A stretch of 64,000 bases of DNA. Source: Nitrosomonas marina (GTDB lineage: Bacteria; Pseudomonadota; Gammaproteobacteria; Burkholderiales; Nitrosomonadaceae). This document shows, in pieces, positions 34,286 to 45,297 of the stretch (its first letter is position 1; each line of letters starts with the position of its first letter). The notes beneath the pieces were generated by a model. That model made no database searches. It saw only the letters and a program-made list of their open reading frames with translations, and had not been told where the DNA came from. The DNA lies in the NCBI RefSeq assembly GCF_900110145.1, contig NZ_FOCP01000005.1, positions 1-64,000 of the forward strand, given 5' to 3'. A program made the position numbers and the translations under genes.

Positions 34286-37087
34286 CTATTGTATCTGCTT
34301 AAGCAATTCTCTGGCTTCGCTGATTTCAGGAAAGGCTGTGTCTGATTTTGTTATCTTGTCCAATATCTGGCGCGCTTCGCTCTGTTTACCGGTTTGGGCC
34401 AGGGTATGGGCGTAGTGATACTGTATTGTTGCATTATCCGGTTCTTTGGATACGGCATTCTTTAATAATTGAAGTGCCCGTTCCAGCTCACCTTTTTGCG
34501 CAAGAATCCAGCCGAAAGTATCTTCGATAGCCGGAGATCCTGGCGCGATTTCATAGGCTTTCTGCGCATATTCGAGGGCTCGAGGATCATTACTCTGATG
34601 ATATAACCATGCAAGGTTGTTCAATGATGTGATTTGGTTTGGATAATTCTGTAAAATCGCCTCATACTCTTTGGCCGCATCGTTGTATTGATTTTTGTTT
34701 AAAAACGTATTGGCGAGATATAAGCGTGTTGCAATGTCATGCGGATTGTCAGTGACCCATTGTGAAATATGCGCCTGTGCTTTTGCTTCCTTGCCGGACT
34801 GAGTGAGTGCTGTGTGAATTTTAATAGCAAGCAAGCTGGTCTGCTTCACAGCAAAAGCTTTTTCATAAGCGGCCACTGCTGCTTCCGGTCTTTTTAGCTG
34901 CATCATCAAATCACCCTCAAGCGCATACCCGGCTGGCATGTCTGCATGCTCTTTTTGCATTCTTTGTGCGATCGATAACGCTTTGTTCTCATTGTTTTCA
35001 AGCATGGCCAACCTGGCCTGCGCAGCTTTTGCCTGAATAAAGTTTGGGTTAATGAACAAAGCTTTTTTCAGAGCAGAATCAGCGGCAGCGTAATCTTTCA
35101 TAACTGCATTGATTTCTGCGATTTTTAACTGCGCAGCAGCTGAATCAAGTAATTGCGCCGCCAGTTTTTCGTAGCTATCCAGAGCAGCGGAATAATTCTT
35201 TTGTGCAAGCTGCACCTGCCCTAATAACTCGAGGACACGGGGCTCGTTTGGATACGTTCCATACAATTTTCTGGCAAGAAGCAGTGCTTTTTCCTGCCCA
35301 CCCTGGTTTAAATAATGTGCAGCCAGATGCAATGCCGGATCCAGCACATTCGGATTTTTATTACTGGACATCTCCAGCCATTGCGTTGCCTCATCTACGT
35401 TGCCCTGGGATATAGCCAATGCTGCCAGCGCGTTCATTGCCTGTACATTCTTATCATCTTTTTTGAGCAGGGCCTTAAACCTGTTTTCAGCATTTTCGGG
35501 TTTCTGGTCTAATACATCGAGCCGGGCAAGATTGGAAATGGCCGGGAAAAATTCGGGTTGAACCGAAAGCGCCTTATTAAAACTTTCGCGAGCCTTGGCA
35601 AAATCCTTTTTGCCCATATACGCAACGCCTCTTAAGTTATGAAAAAGCGGGTTTTGTGGATTCGATTGTTCCAGTTCATTTATTTCCGATAAGGCCTTGT
35701 CAAATTCATTGGCGCGAAAATGCGTTAAGACCAGTAAAATGCCAGCTCTTGGAGAGCCTTTATCCAGATCGGTAGCCATCTCAAGCTCGGCTATACCTTG
35801 TTCCCGGTCACCCATAGCCAATCGTGTCATGCCAAGCGCAGTATGTAACATCGCGCTATTCGGTGCGAGTTTATTGGCTTTTTCATAAAATTCCGAGGCT
35901 TTGGTGTATTGACCAGTTCGCATATACACTTCGCCGGCCAATGCAAGCAGCTGCGGATCCTGCTGCGCGACTGGCAAAGCAGGCTCCAGATAATCGATAG
36001 CCTGCTGAGTCTTGTTATTTTTAAGCAGCGCGTTAATCATCAGCTTGCGCGCATACATATTTCCAGGAATATTTTTCAGATATTGCTCAAGATATTGTTC
36101 TGCCTGTATAAATGAGCCCAGTGAAAGCTGTATTGCACCGGCCAGTAACACGCTGGGCAGATGCTCGGGAGCTGCGCTGAGTACAGTCTGAATGGAATTC
36201 AGTGCCTTTGCATGCTCTCCCTGATGAAAATCCAGAAAAGCCTGCGCTTGATGTAACAAAATGTTATCCGGTGCTATTTCTCGCGCAAGTTCTATACTTT
36301 TTTCGGCATCGTCGTATTGGCCAAGACTGATTTCAACTGTCGCTTTGTTGTAATAGGCATTTGCATTATTAGGGGCCAACTGTACAACCCTGCTGAATGC
36401 GTCTAATGCCTCTTTATACTTGTTTTGCGCACGTAACATGTTTGCTTTAAATGTCCAGGCACTTAAATTTTCCGGATTTTTATTGATTGCCTGATCAGTA
36501 TATTTAGAGGCAAGCACCATATCCTTCTCAGCAAGCGCATATTTGGCCAGTCCAATCAAAGCATCCGGAGAATCAGGATTTTCAGCAAGCAATCGATCAA
36601 AAATTTCTTTGGCTTCCTGATTCCGCATTAACACCAGAAATGTATTTCCGAGCAGTACCTGGCTGTCTTTATCAGAACTGGCTGCTGGATTTTGTTCAAT
36701 TGTTTCCAGTAAATGCTGGTATTTGCCCAGATCAAACAGCACCTGGTACAAGACCGGAAGTACTGTTTGAGCATCCATGCCAAGATCAAGCGCCCGGTTC
36801 AGTTCTTTCTCGGCAGATAACAGATCATTATGCTGCTGATAAACAGCCCCTAGCAAGAAACGTGCTTTTGCGTTATCAGGCTCCTGCTGTACTGCATTTT
36901 TGAATTGAATGATGGCTGCATTGACATCACCTTTTTTCTGATATTCGAGGGCTTCGGTAATCAGCGTTTCTGCGTCTTTCGTTTCGCCGCATGCCGCCAA
37001 ACCAAGTATAATCAAAACGCATACCAAAGCGGATTTAACTTCGTTTAGCCAGCATTTTTGTTGATAACGGGAAAAAAGGTTATGCAT
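34286..37087 (-). CDS. prsT: PEP-CTERM/exosortase-system TPR lipoprotein PrsT
   Basis: The roughly 933-residue lipoprotein (lipobox LGLAAC, Cys about 33) is a superhelix of more than 20 TPR units, opening ALEYQKKGDVNAAIIQFKNA. Sequence and length match PrsT, which is found in species with XrtA exosortase and PEP-CTERM exopolysaccharide loci. Its precise function is not known. ATG 37087 is preferred since GGAG lies 7 nt upstream; ATG 37093 is two codons earlier. Here it is divergent from two UDP-HexNAc genes; the exosortase itself is not in the window. Confidence 0.88.
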   Translation of the reverse strand: MHNLFSRYQQKCWLNEVKSALVCVLIILGLAACGETKDAETLITEALEYQKKGDVNAAIIQFKNAVQQEPDNAKARFLLGAVYQQHNDLLSAEKELNRALDLGMDAQTVLPVLYQVLFDLGKYQHLLETIEQNPAASSDKDSQVLLGNTFLVLMRNQEAKEIFDRLLAENPDSPDALIGLAKYALAEKDMVLASKYTDQAINKNPENLSAWTFKANMLRAQNKYKEALDAFSRVVQLAPNNANAYYNKATVEISLGQYDDAEKSIELAREIAPDNILLHQAQAFLDFHQGEHAKALNSIQTVLSAAPEHLPSVLLAGAIQLSLGSFIQAEQYLEQYLKNIPGNMYARKLMINALLKNNKTQQAIDYLEPALPVAQQDPQLLALAGEVYMRTGQYTKASEFYEKANKLAPNSAMLHTALGMTRLAMGDREQGIAELEMATDLDKGSPRAGILLVLTHFRANEFDKALSEINELEQSNPQNPLFHNLRGVAYMGKKDFAKARESFNKALSVQPEFFPAISNLARLDVLDQKPENAENRFKALLKKDDKNVQAMNALAALAISQGNVDEATQWLEMSSNKNPNVLDPALHLAAHYLNQGGQEKALLLARKLYGTYPNEPRVLELLGQVQLAQKNYSAALDSYEKLAAQLLDSAAAQLKIAEINAVMKDYAAADSALKKALFINPNFIQAKAAQARLAMLENNENKALSIAQRMQKEHADMPAGYALEGDLMMQLKRPEAAVAAYEKAFAVKQTSLLAIKIHTALTQSGKEAKAQAHISQWVTDNPHDIATRLYLANTFLNKNQYNDAAKEYEAILQNYPNQITSLNNLAWLYHQSNDPRALEYAQKAYEIAPGSPAIEDTFGWILAQKGELERALQLLKNAVSKEPDNATIQYHYAHTLAQTGKQSEARQILDKITKSDTAFPEISEARELLKQIQ

Positions 37088-37093
37088 ATTCAT

Positions 37094-37641
37094 TCTCCAA
37101 TTTGTATTATTCGCGGAAACAGTTGATTGTTCTGTACTGGTTAATAAAACGCCCGTATCTAATTAAACACCACATTCGAAAATCATGTGTTAATTAACAG
37201 CACCTGACCGGGAAACAACGACGCCTTATACACTGACGTTTTGTCTTTTATACCGCTATTAACACATGATTGACCGGTAGCTATTTACTTGTACCTTGTT
37301 TTATCTGCATATCAGCAACTTAAAATACCGTTAATATATTTTCTTACGCCTGTTATCAAAGCATTGTTAAGCATTTGTACGCACGCTGCACTTTCTACTA
37401 ACCCAATGACGAAATAATTGTCAACTGTTTTTTATTTATAGCATACCCGGGCTGGTATTGTTTACACATATAAAACCAGCAAATACAGCTTAGTTTGAAG
37501 TAATGATGATCAATTGTTATCGTGCGTTCAAAAAATTGAAGAATCTGACGCTATAGTACAGTATTTATCCATCATTAAAACATCTATAGTATATGAATGG
37601 TTTTTTGATTTTGCGAAAACGTTGAACTGGAGAAAAAATTT
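37094..37641. promoter_or_regulatory. Divergent regulatory region between prsT and tviB with a 14-bp inverted repeat
   Basis: AATCATGTGTTAAT (37181-37194) and ATTAACACATGATT (37258-37271) are perfect inverted copies 63 bp apart. On the minus strand a perfect TTGACA lies at 37424-37419, but its -10 is poor. GCTGGT (37451-37456) and ACCAGC (37475-37480) form a small further inverted pair. I see no gene here. Confidence 0.5.
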
Positions 37642-38922
37642 ATGGGTATTGTTGCTGTGGTTGGACTGGGTTATGTGGGTTTGCCGCTGGCCGTTGAGTT
37701 TGGTAAAAAACGTCAAACAATCGGATTTGATCTTTCCAGTGAAAAAATTCACAATTATCGACAACACGTCGATCCTACAGGTGAAGTTTCAACCGAGGAA
37801 TTGCAACAGGCCGGGCAGCTTGTTTTTACTACTGACCCTGCCGATCTGGCTCAAGCCGATTTTATCGTGGTCGCCGTCCCCACCCCTGTTGATCAGGCGC
37901 ATCAACCTGACTTCAGGCCATTGATTAGCGCAAGCGAAACGGTTGGCAGGAACATAAAAACCGGCACTATTATCATATATGAATCAACAGTATACCCTGG
38001 CGCAACAGAGGAAGTATGTATACCCGTGTTGGAGAAATTCTCAGGTTTGAAGTGGAAGCAGGATTTTCATGTCGGTTATTCTCCAGAGCGTATCAATCCC
38101 GGTGATAAAGAACACACCTTAACCACGATTGTCAAAGTCGTATCGGGCGACAATGAGAGCTCACTGGAAAAAATCGCGCAATTGTATGAAAGCATCGTGA
38201 CGGCCGGCGTATATCGTGCGGCCAGTATCAAGGTGGCTGAAGCGGCCAAGGTAATCGAGAATACGCAGCGTGACCTGAATATCGCGTTGATGAATGAACT
38301 GGCAATGATTTTTAATAAACTCGATATAGACACGCTGGATATTCTGGAAGCTGCGGGAACAAAATGGAATTTCCTTCCGTTTCGTCCCGGTCTCGTGGGC
38401 GGTCACTGCATTGGTGTTGATCCATACTATCTGACACACAAGGCTGAGATGATCGGTTACATGCCACAGGTGATTCTTGCTGGCCGTCGCATTAACGACA
38501 ATATGGCAAAATATGTTGCCGAGCAAACCATCAAGCAGATCATTAAAGCCGGTTTTAATGTTCGCGGAGCCAAAGTAAATGTACTCGGCCTGACATTCAA
38601 GGAAAACTGTCCCGACCTGAGAAATTCCAAGGTAATTGATATCATCCGCGAACTGCAGGATTACGGCGTCGAAACTCATGTATGCGATCCAGTGACCGAT
38701 TCTGACGAAGCCAGGGACGAATACAATATCGCGCTCGAATCATGGGAGAATCTGCCACGCGCCGAAGCCATGATTGTGGCCGTTTCCCATATTGAGTTTC
38801 TAACCAAAACAATGCCCGATTTACACTCCAAGCTTGTTGAAAACGGGTGCTTTATCGATGTGAAATCAAAATTCAGTCAGACTGCACTGCGTGCTTCGGG
38901 TTTTCATGTTTGGCGACTTTGA
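37642..38922 (+). CDS. tviB: UDP-N-acetylhexosamine 6-dehydrogenase (TviB/WbpO-like)
   Basis: This NAD-dependent enzyme oxidises a UDP-HexNAc at C6 to the uronic acid, giving a precursor for Vi-like or other exopolysaccharides. The 426-residue protein has the Rossmann motif [12 protein letters not shown] (8-18), central and C-terminal dehydrogenase domains, and catalytic Cys256 in [16 protein letters not shown] lies about 10 nt before the ATG. It is followed 23 bp later by the epimerase gene, the same pair as in Vi antigen and Pseudomonas wbp loci. Confidence 0.92.
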   Translation: MGIVAVVGLGYVGLPLAVEFGKKRQTIGFDLSSEKIHNYRQHVDPTGEVSTEELQQAGQLVFTTDPADLAQADFIVVAVPTPVDQAHQPDFRPLISASETVGRNIKTGTIIIYESTVYPGATEEVCIPVLEKFSGLKWKQDFHVGYSPERINPGDKEHTLTTIVKVVSGDNESSLEKIAQLYESIVTAGVYRAASIKVAEAAKVIENTQRDLNIALMNELAMIFNKLDIDTLDILEAAGTKWNFLPFRPGLVGGHCIGVDPYYLTHKAEMIGYMPQVILAGRRINDNMAKYVAEQTIKQIIKAGFNVRGAKVNVLGLTFKENCPDLRNSKVIDIIRELQDYGVETHVCDPVTDSDEARDEYNIALESWENLPRAEAMIVAVSHIEFLTKTMPDLHSKLVENGCFIDVKSKFSQTALRASGFHVWRL

Positions 38923-38945
38923 TTCAATTTTGCAAGGAACACGAA

Positions 38946-40013
38946 ATGACGCGCTATCAGGATATGCAGCAACATCTGACTGAAAACCGTTTTACCTGGC
39001 TGATTACCGGAGTCGCTGGCTTCATCGGCTCCAATCTGCTTGAAAAATTATTGAAATTGAATCAGCGCGTAATCGGACTGGATAACTTTTCAACCGGCTA
39101 TCAGCATAACCTGGATCAGGTCAAAGATATCGTGGGCGCCGATCACTGGAACAACTTCAGATTCGTCACGGGTGATATTCGCGACCTCGAAACATGCAAG
39201 GACGTCTGCGAAAGCGCGGATTTCGTGTTGCATCAGGCCGCATTGGGATCTGTGCCGCGTTCGATAAATGACCCGATCCTAACCAACGAAAACAATGTTT
39301 CCGGTTTTCTGAATATGCTGGTTGCCGCACGAGACGCCAGAGTCAAGCGTTTCGTATATGCTGCATCGAGTTCAACGTATGGCGATCATCCCGGCTTGCC
39401 CAAAGTTGAATCCATCATTGGTCAGCCGCTCTCGCCTTACGCAGTGACCAAATATGTCAACGAACTGTACGCTGACGTCTTTGCACGCTGTTACGGTACG
39501 GCTTCCATCGGTTTACGATATTTCAATGTTTTCGGGCCCCGTCAGGACCCCAATGGCGCCTATGCCGCTGTCATACCGTTGTGGGTATCAGCGCTAATCA
39601 GAAACAAACCGCTCTACATCAATGGTGATGGTGAAACCAGCCGGGATTTTTGTTATGTCGACAATGTCGTGCAGGCAAATATACTGTCAGCATTGACTTC
39701 CAGGAAAGACGCCATTAATCAAGTTTATAATGTTGCAGTCAATGAACGCACAAGCCTGAACCAGCTTTTTACCATGATGCATGTATTGCTTGTGGATAAG
39801 TTTCCTCATTTGAATACGTTTAATCCTGAGTACACTGATTTTCGCAAGGGCGATGTGCGTCATTCTCAGGCGGATATCGGCAAGGCTCGTGAACTGCTGG
39901 GATTTGAGCCAACACATGCAATTCGGGAAGGACTGCAATCGGCAATGGACTGGTATGTGGCTGACCTGTCCAAAAGGTCGGATAATGAATCATCCGGCTG
40001 TCAGGCAGTATAA
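38946..40013 (+). CDS. tviC: UDP-N-acetylglucosamine 4-epimerase (TviC/WbpP-like)
   Basis: This extended SDR enzyme interconverts UDP-GlcNAc(A) and UDP-GalNAc(A). From ATG 38946, with AAGGA 8 nt upstream, it is 355 residues. It has the motif [25 protein letters not shown], and the catalytic YAVTK (YxxxK) with a Ser-rich [16 protein letters not shown] stretch typical of WbpP. A longer frame from 38847 overlaps the dehydrogenase gene and is rejected. Confidence 0.92.
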   Translation: MTRYQDMQQHLTENRFTWLITGVAGFIGSNLLEKLLKLNQRVIGLDNFSTGYQHNLDQVKDIVGADHWNNFRFVTGDIRDLETCKDVCESADFVLHQAALGSVPRSINDPILTNENNVSGFLNMLVAARDARVKRFVYAASSSTYGDHPGLPKVESIIGQPLSPYAVTKYVNELYADVFARCYGTASIGLRYFNVFGPRQDPNGAYAAVIPLWVSALIRNKPLYINGDGETSRDFCYVDNVVQANILSALTSRKDAINQVYNVAVNERTSLNQLFTMMHVLLVDKFPHLNTFNPEYTDFRKGDVRHSQADIGKARELLGFEPTHAIREGLQSAMDWYVADLSKRSDNESSGCQAV

Positions 40014-40098
40014 TATGGTTATGAATTACTGTTTATGCACAGTCCTTGCTGACTGATAGCTTGCTCTTGCACTTGTATGAAGTTTTCCGGAAAACATT

Positions 40099-40890
40099 TT
40101 GTTTAAGATTCTGGGTGCCATAGCTGGCTTTTTTGTTCTGGGTATCCTGGGAAGTATTCTGGGATTCTTGGTGGGCAGCATCATCGACCGGTTTAAGTCT
40201 CCGGGCGCTGGTGGCATAAGTTTTATCTCGCCTGCACGTCGCCAGTCCGTGTTTCTCGAAACCGTTTTTGTTCTGATGGGGAAACTGGCCAAAGTCGACG
40301 GCCGGGTCTCCGAAAATGAAGTGGCGCACGTCGAGCAGTTCATGCGCCAGCTCGGCATGACATCCGATCATCGGCTCAAAGCGATCGCGCTGTTTAAACG
40401 CGGCGCCACGCCCATGTTCGATATCAAACCCAAACTGGCCGAGTTCATGACTGTATGCGGCAGTTCTAACAATCTACGACAAATGCTGCTGGTATATCTG
40501 ATCAGCGTGGGGCTTTCGGACGGACAGCTGAATACCGCAGAATTACGGTTGTTAAAAGAGATTGCCGGACGTCTGGGTTATAGCAAGGCAGCATACGACC
40601 GCCTGTTGGAGATGGTGATTAACCAAACGCGTTTTGCCGGCGGCCAGCCTGTGACTTCGGTCGATGCACTGGAAGAAGCCTACAAAGCGCTTGGCGTTAG
40701 TCGTCGCAGTTCGGACCAGGAGATCAAACGCGCTTACCGCAAACTGATGAGCCAGTATCACCCGGACAAACTGACAGGCCAGGGTCTTCCGGAGGAAATG
40801 GTTTCCGTCGCTACCGAACAGGCCAAGGAAATTCAGACAGCTTATGATCTGATCAAAAAACACCGTGCCCAAAATCATTCTACAACCTGA
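40099..40890 (+). CDS. djlA: Co-chaperone DjlA (membrane-anchored J-domain protein)
   Basis: The 263-residue protein has an N-terminal membrane segment (about 3-30, AIAGFFVLGILGSILGFLVG), a TerB-like domain (about 50-175) and a C-terminal J domain (about 190-255) with HPD at 221-223. DjlA stimulates DnaK at the inner membrane. The start is TTG 40099, which gives the usual short cytoplasmic-free N terminus. A palindrome TTTTCCGGAAAA lies just upstream. Confidence 0.92.
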   Translation: MFKILGAIAGFFVLGILGSILGFLVGSIIDRFKSPGAGGISFISPARRQSVFLETVFVLMGKLAKVDGRVSENEVAHVEQFMRQLGMTSDHRLKAIALFKRGATPMFDIKPKLAEFMTVCGSSNNLRQMLLVYLISVGLSDGQLNTAELRLLKEIAGRLGYSKAAYDRLLEMVINQTRFAGGQPVTSVDALEEAYKALGVSRRSSDQEIKRAYRKLMSQYHPDKLTGQGLPEEMVSVATEQAKEIQTAYDLIKKHRAQNHSTT

Positions 40891-40905
40891 TCTGCAATTT
40901 AGCAC

Positions 40906-41508
40906 ATGAAACCATTGCTGTTTACATTTCGCCGCTGTCCTTATGCCATACGCGCCAGGATGGCCATTAAAATCAGCGGTATCGAGGTGAATATGCATGA
41001 AGTCGATCTTCGTGCCAAACCCGCTGCGCTTCTGGAATGTTCACCCAAAGGCACCGTACCTGTTATACGATTAGCCGATGGTCGCGTCATTGAAGAGAGT
41101 CTCGATATAATGAAGTGGGCGCTGGCAATAAACGACCCAGAAAAATGGCTGGACAGTCCAAACAACCTGTCTGACAAAGCTGAGTCGCTAATCTCACAAA
41201 ACGACGGCGCATTTAAAGAAGCGCTCGACAAATATAAATACTCGGCACGTCATCCTGAGCACCCGACAGAACATTATAGAGAGCGAGCGATATTTTTCCT
41301 GGAAGCACTGAATATGCGGCTATGCCATAATGATTATCTGATGGGTGACCGGCTGACGATCGCGGATGTTGCCATTTTTCCGTTTATCCGGCAGTTTGCC
41401 CATGTCGACAAACACTGGTTTTATGCATCACAGTATATACACCTGATTCGATGGCTTGAAGCGCGATTGTCATCGGATATTTTTTTGGCGGTTATGCAAA
41501 AAAAGTAA
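40906..41508 (+). CDS. Glutathione S-transferase family protein
   Basis: The 200-residue protein has a thioredoxin-like N-terminal domain with FRRCPYAIRARMA (Cys11), the glutathione-binding KGTVPVIRLADGRVIEESLDI, and an all-helical C-terminal domain with DRLTIADVAIFPFIRQF. It resembles YfcG/YghU-like and omega-type enzymes that have a Cys active site. Substrate is unknown. It lies between djlA and hrpA on the same strand. Confidence 0.88.
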   Translation: MKPLLFTFRRCPYAIRARMAIKISGIEVNMHEVDLRAKPAALLECSPKGTVPVIRLADGRVIEESLDIMKWALAINDPEKWLDSPNNLSDKAESLISQNDGAFKEALDKYKYSARHPEHPTEHYRERAIFFLEALNMRLCHNDYLMGDRLTIADVAIFPFIRQFAHVDKHWFYASQYIHLIRWLEARLSSDIFLAVMQKK

Positions 41509-41523
41509 GGGATCTGCCGGATT

Positions 41524-44500
41524 ATGGAAACCGACTTACCGGACAAATCAACATGCCGGCTGGCGCGTCTGCCCCAGCCGGTGTATCCCGATGGCCTGCC
41601 TGTAGTTGCCAAACGCGAAGCCATTAAACAGGCGATCGCCGAGAATCAGGTTGTCATTATCTGCGGCGAGACAGGCTCCGGAAAAACCACGCAGTTACCC
41701 AAAATCTGCCTGGAAATGCAGCGTGGCGTACACGGAATGATCGGTCATACCCAGCCACGCCGTATCGCTGCCCGTTCGGTCGCTAAACGAATCGCGGCCG
41801 AATTGGGAACGACGCTGGGGCAAACAGTTGGTTACAAGGTGCGATTTTCAGACAAGGTCGGCACTGACAGTTATGTCAAACTCATGACCGACGGTATCCT
41901 GCTCGCAGAGACGCAAGGTGATCCCAGGCTGCAGGCATACGATACCCTTATTATCGACGAGGCGCACGAACGCAGCCTGAACATCGATTTTTTGCTGGGT
42001 TATATCCGCCGGTTATTGCCGTCAAGGCCCGATCTCAAACTGATTGTGACATCCGCCACTATTGATGCCGAACGATTTTCCAGGCATTTCAATCATGCGC
42101 CGGTGATTGAAGTCTCGGGACGCACCTATCCCGTTGAAATTCGCTATCAGCCAGTCGTGCCAGACGATGAAGATGTCGATATGCAACAGAAAATTCTTAA
42201 TGCTGTCGATGAAATCGTGCAAACAAGCCAATCGGGCGACATTCTGGTTTTTTTGCCGGGTGAACGCGAAATACGCGAAACTGCCGAATCGTTGCGCAAA
42301 CATCATTTCGACCGCCAGCAATCCGTCATTCCCGGTGCGGAAATCCTGCCACTGTTTGCGCGTCTGTCATTCAACGAGCAGGAGCGTGTATTCAAACCAG
42401 GGCAGGCACGACGCATCGTACTCGCAACCAACGTCGCAGAAACCTCACTGACCGTGCCGGGAATACGCTACGTTATCGATACCGGCCGGGCGCGCATTAA
42501 CCGCTACAGTTATCGCAACAAAGTCGAGCAACTGCAGACGGAAAAAATATCGCGCGCTTCAGCCAACCAGCGTGCCGGACGTTGCGGGCGTATCGCCAGC
42601 GGTGTCTGCTACCGGCTGTATTCAGAAGAAGACTATCAGTCCAGGCCGGCATTCACCGATCCGGAAATTCTGCGCTCGTCGCTGGCTTCAGTGATCTTAC
42701 GCATGAAATCGCTGAAAATCGGCGATGTGGAGAACTTTCCATTTCTGGAGCCCCCGTCTGCGCGCATGATCGCGGACGGTTATCAGCTACTGACAGAACT
42801 CGGGGGTGTTGACGAGAACAAGCGTTTGACTCAATTGGGTTGGCAACTGTCGAAATTTCCTATTGACCCTCGCATCGCGCGCATGGTTCTAGCGGCCAAG
42901 CGCGAGAACTGTCTGCACGAAGTACTTATCATCGCCTCGGCACTCAGCCTGCAAGATCCGCGCGACAGGCCGTTCGAGTATCAGGATGCCGCCGATCAGG
43001 CGCACCGGCGGTTTCTTGACGAGCGTTCCGACTTTATGAGCTACCTCAAGCTATGGGAATATTTTGACAAACTGCTCAAAAACAAGAAATCCAACCGCAA
43101 ACTCGTCGCGCAGTGCCGCGATCAGTTTCTGTCTTATCGACGTCTGCGCGAATGGCGGGAAATCCATAACCAGCTCAATGTACTGGTTAAGGAATTCGGA
43201 TTCAGGCCAAATGAAGTCCCGGCAACCTATGATGAAATACATCGCGCACTGCTTGCAGGACTGCTTGGCAATATCGGCTACAAAACAGAAAAGGAAGGCG
43301 AATATCTGGGCGCGCGCGGCATCAGATTTTCCGTCTTTCCGGGGTCCGCGCTTAAAAAAGGCAAGGCAAAGACCAAATGGGCAGTTTGCGCAGAACTGGT
43401 TGAAACCAGCAGGCTGTACGGACGCTGTGTCGCACGTATCGATCCGGCATGGCTGGAGAAAATTGCGGGCAGTCTCTGCAAACATGATTATTTCGACCCG
43501 CACTGGCAGAAAAAACGTGCCGAGGTCATTGCCTATGAGCGCGTCACTCTGTACGGATTGCCTGTCGTCACCAAAAGGCCGGTACATTACGGTCGAATTA
43601 ATCCGAAAGAATCGCGAGAGCTGTTTATTCGCGGCGCACTGGTTGCTGGAGAGTATCACACCCAAGCACCTTTTTTTGCGCATAATCGTCAGCTTGTCAA
43701 GGAAGTCGAGGATCTGGAACATAAAACCCGACGACAGGACGTACTGGTAGACGATGAAACGATTTTTGCATTTTATGATGAGCGCATTCCGCACCACATC
43801 TATAACGGCGCCGGATTTGAGCACTGGCGCAAGCAGGCCGAACGCGAAAACCCAAAGCTGCTGTATCTGGACCGTGAGCTGCTGACCCGGCATTCGGGTG
43901 ATGCAGTCGAAGTGCAATTCCCGGAAAAACTTGCATTATCCGACGGCAGCAGCTTTGCACTCAGCTACCGTTTTGAACCGGGACACGTGCTCGACGGTGT
44001 TTCCGTCACCATTCCCCTGCCCGTGCTGAACCGGCTTGATGCCGAACAGTTTGATTATCTTGTACCCGGACTGGTCCGCGAAAAAATAACCTGGTATCTC
44101 AAAGCACTTCCCAAGCAGGTGCGCCGCCTGCTTGTGCCAATCCCCGAATCGGTGACAGAGTTTCTGCAATGGCAGTCTGCATCCCCGCAGGATGCAGCGA
44201 TTCGCGACGCGCTGGCGAAATTTATTTTGCGCAAAACAACATTGACCATTCCAGTCGACACCTGGGAAGATAAAACCATGCCGCCGCACTTGCTGATAAA
44301 TTACAGAATTGTCAACGAAGCTGGCGAAGAATGCGCAATGAGCCGCGATCTCGCCGAGCTGCAGGCACAGTTTGGCAGCGCTGCGCAATCAACATTTCGC
44401 CAGTTGAGTCTTGATGATGAAAAAGCCGGTATCGAGCGTGACGATATCAAACACTGGGATTTTGGCGATCTGCCTGAGAAAATCACCTTCACGCGCAGCG

Positions 44501-45297
44501 GTCGCAAGCTAATCGGTTATCCGGCGCTTGTCGACGAAAAAGATCATGTGGCGATCCGCCTGTTTGATACCCCGGCCACAGCCGAGCAGGCCATGCGCAC
44601 AGGAGTTGGCCGACTGATGCAGCTTGAGTTTCGAGAACACATGAAGCAGCTCGATAAAAGCATTCCCGGTTTTCGCCAGGCTGCGTTGCAATTAACCACA
44701 TGCATCAATCCCGGCGAGCTGAAGCAGGATTTGATCGACACCATTGCCGACCGGGCGTTTGTCGGAAACGACCCGCTTCCCCGAACAGAACAGGCCTATA
44801 CTGCTCAGCTACCAAAGGCGAGAGAGCGCCTGCCGCAGGTAATCGAAAATTATACCCGGGTACTGGGTGAAATCGCCGAAGCTTATCATGCATTGATGCA
44901 ATACAGATCGTCGACCAAGCAAGCCAATCCCCGCATTGCAGCCGATCTCGACCAGCAGTTCAACCATCTGATTTATCCCGGATTTATTGGTGAAACGCCA
45001 TGGGAGAGACTAAAACATTTTCCGCGTTATCTCAAAGCCATGCACGTACGCCTGGAAAAATCGTCCGGCAACCTGCCGCGCGACGAACAGCAGGCTGCGG
45101 AAATCAATGTTCTCTGGTCGCGTTACCAACATTGCCTCGAAAAACACCGGAAATTAAGCATCGATGACGTGAATCTGACCGAATTCCGCTGGCAACTCGA
45201 AGAACTCCGGGTGTCGCTGTTCGCGCAGGAACTGAAAACACCGAGACCGGTCTCGGTGAAGCGGCTGGAGAAATTGTGGGAAAAAATCAGGAAATAG
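41524..45297 (+). CDS. hrpA: ATP-dependent RNA helicase HrpA
   Basis: HrpA is a DEAH-box helicase that helps rescue stalled ribosomes and process mRNA. The 1,257-residue protein has P-loop GETGSGKTT (48-56), DEAH (145-148), SATIDAERF, a helicase C domain with TNVAETSLTVPGI and QRAGRCGR, HA2 and OB-fold regions, and the long C-terminal DUF3418 domain of bacterial HrpA. It starts 15 bp after the GST gene. Confidence 0.96.
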   Translation: METDLPDKSTCRLARLPQPVYPDGLPVVAKREAIKQAIAENQVVIICGETGSGKTTQLPKICLEMQRGVHGMIGHTQPRRIAARSVAKRIAAELGTTLGQTVGYKVRFSDKVGTDSYVKLMTDGILLAETQGDPRLQAYDTLIIDEAHERSLNIDFLLGYIRRLLPSRPDLKLIVTSATIDAERFSRHFNHAPVIEVSGRTYPVEIRYQPVVPDDEDVDMQQKILNAVDEIVQTSQSGDILVFLPGEREIRETAESLRKHHFDRQQSVIPGAEILPLFARLSFNEQERVFKPGQARRIVLATNVAETSLTVPGIRYVIDTGRARINRYSYRNKVEQLQTEKISRASANQRAGRCGRIASGVCYRLYSEEDYQSRPAFTDPEILRSSLASVILRMKSLKIGDVENFPFLEPPSARMIADGYQLLTELGGVDENKRLTQLGWQLSKFPIDPRIARMVLAAKRENCLHEVLIIASALSLQDPRDRPFEYQDAADQAHRRFLDERSDFMSYLKLWEYFDKLLKNKKSNRKLVAQCRDQFLSYRRLREWREIHNQLNVLVKEFGFRPNEVPATYDEIHRALLAGLLGNIGYKTEKEGEYLGARGIRFSVFPGSALKKGKAKTKWAVCAELVETSRLYGRCVARIDPAWLEKIAGSLCKHDYFDPHWQKKRAEVIAYERVTLYGLPVVTKRPVHYGRINPKESRELFIRGALVAGEYHTQAPFFAHNRQLVKEVEDLEHKTRRQDVLVDDETIFAFYDERIPHHIYNGAGFEHWRKQAERENPKLLYLDRELLTRHSGDAVEVQFPEKLALSDGSSFALSYRFEPGHVLDGVSVTIPLPVLNRLDAEQFDYLVPGLVREKITWYLKALPKQVRRLLVPIPESVTEFLQWQSASPQDAAIRDALAKFILRKTTLTIPVDTWEDKTMPPHLLINYRIVNEAGEECAMSRDLAELQAQFGSAAQSTFRQLSLDDEKAGIERDDIKHWDFGDLPEKITFTRSGRKLIGYPALVDEKDHVAIRLFDTPATAEQAMRTGVGRLMQLEFREHMKQLDKSIPGFRQAALQLTTCINPGELKQDLIDTIADRAFVGNDPLPRTEQAYTAQLPKARERLPQVIENYTRVLGEIAEAYHALMQYRSSTKQANPRIAADLDQQFNHLIYPGFIGETPWERLKHFPRYLKAMHVRLEKSSGNLPRDEQQAAEINVLWSRYQHCLEKHRKLSIDDVNLTEFRWQLEELRVSLFAQELKTPRPVSVKRLEKLWEKIRK

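Noticed and set aside
43051-43917. 288-codon minus-strand frame inside hrpA
   Set aside because: The plus-strand HrpA sequence is continuous and conserved here; the antisense frame resembles no family.
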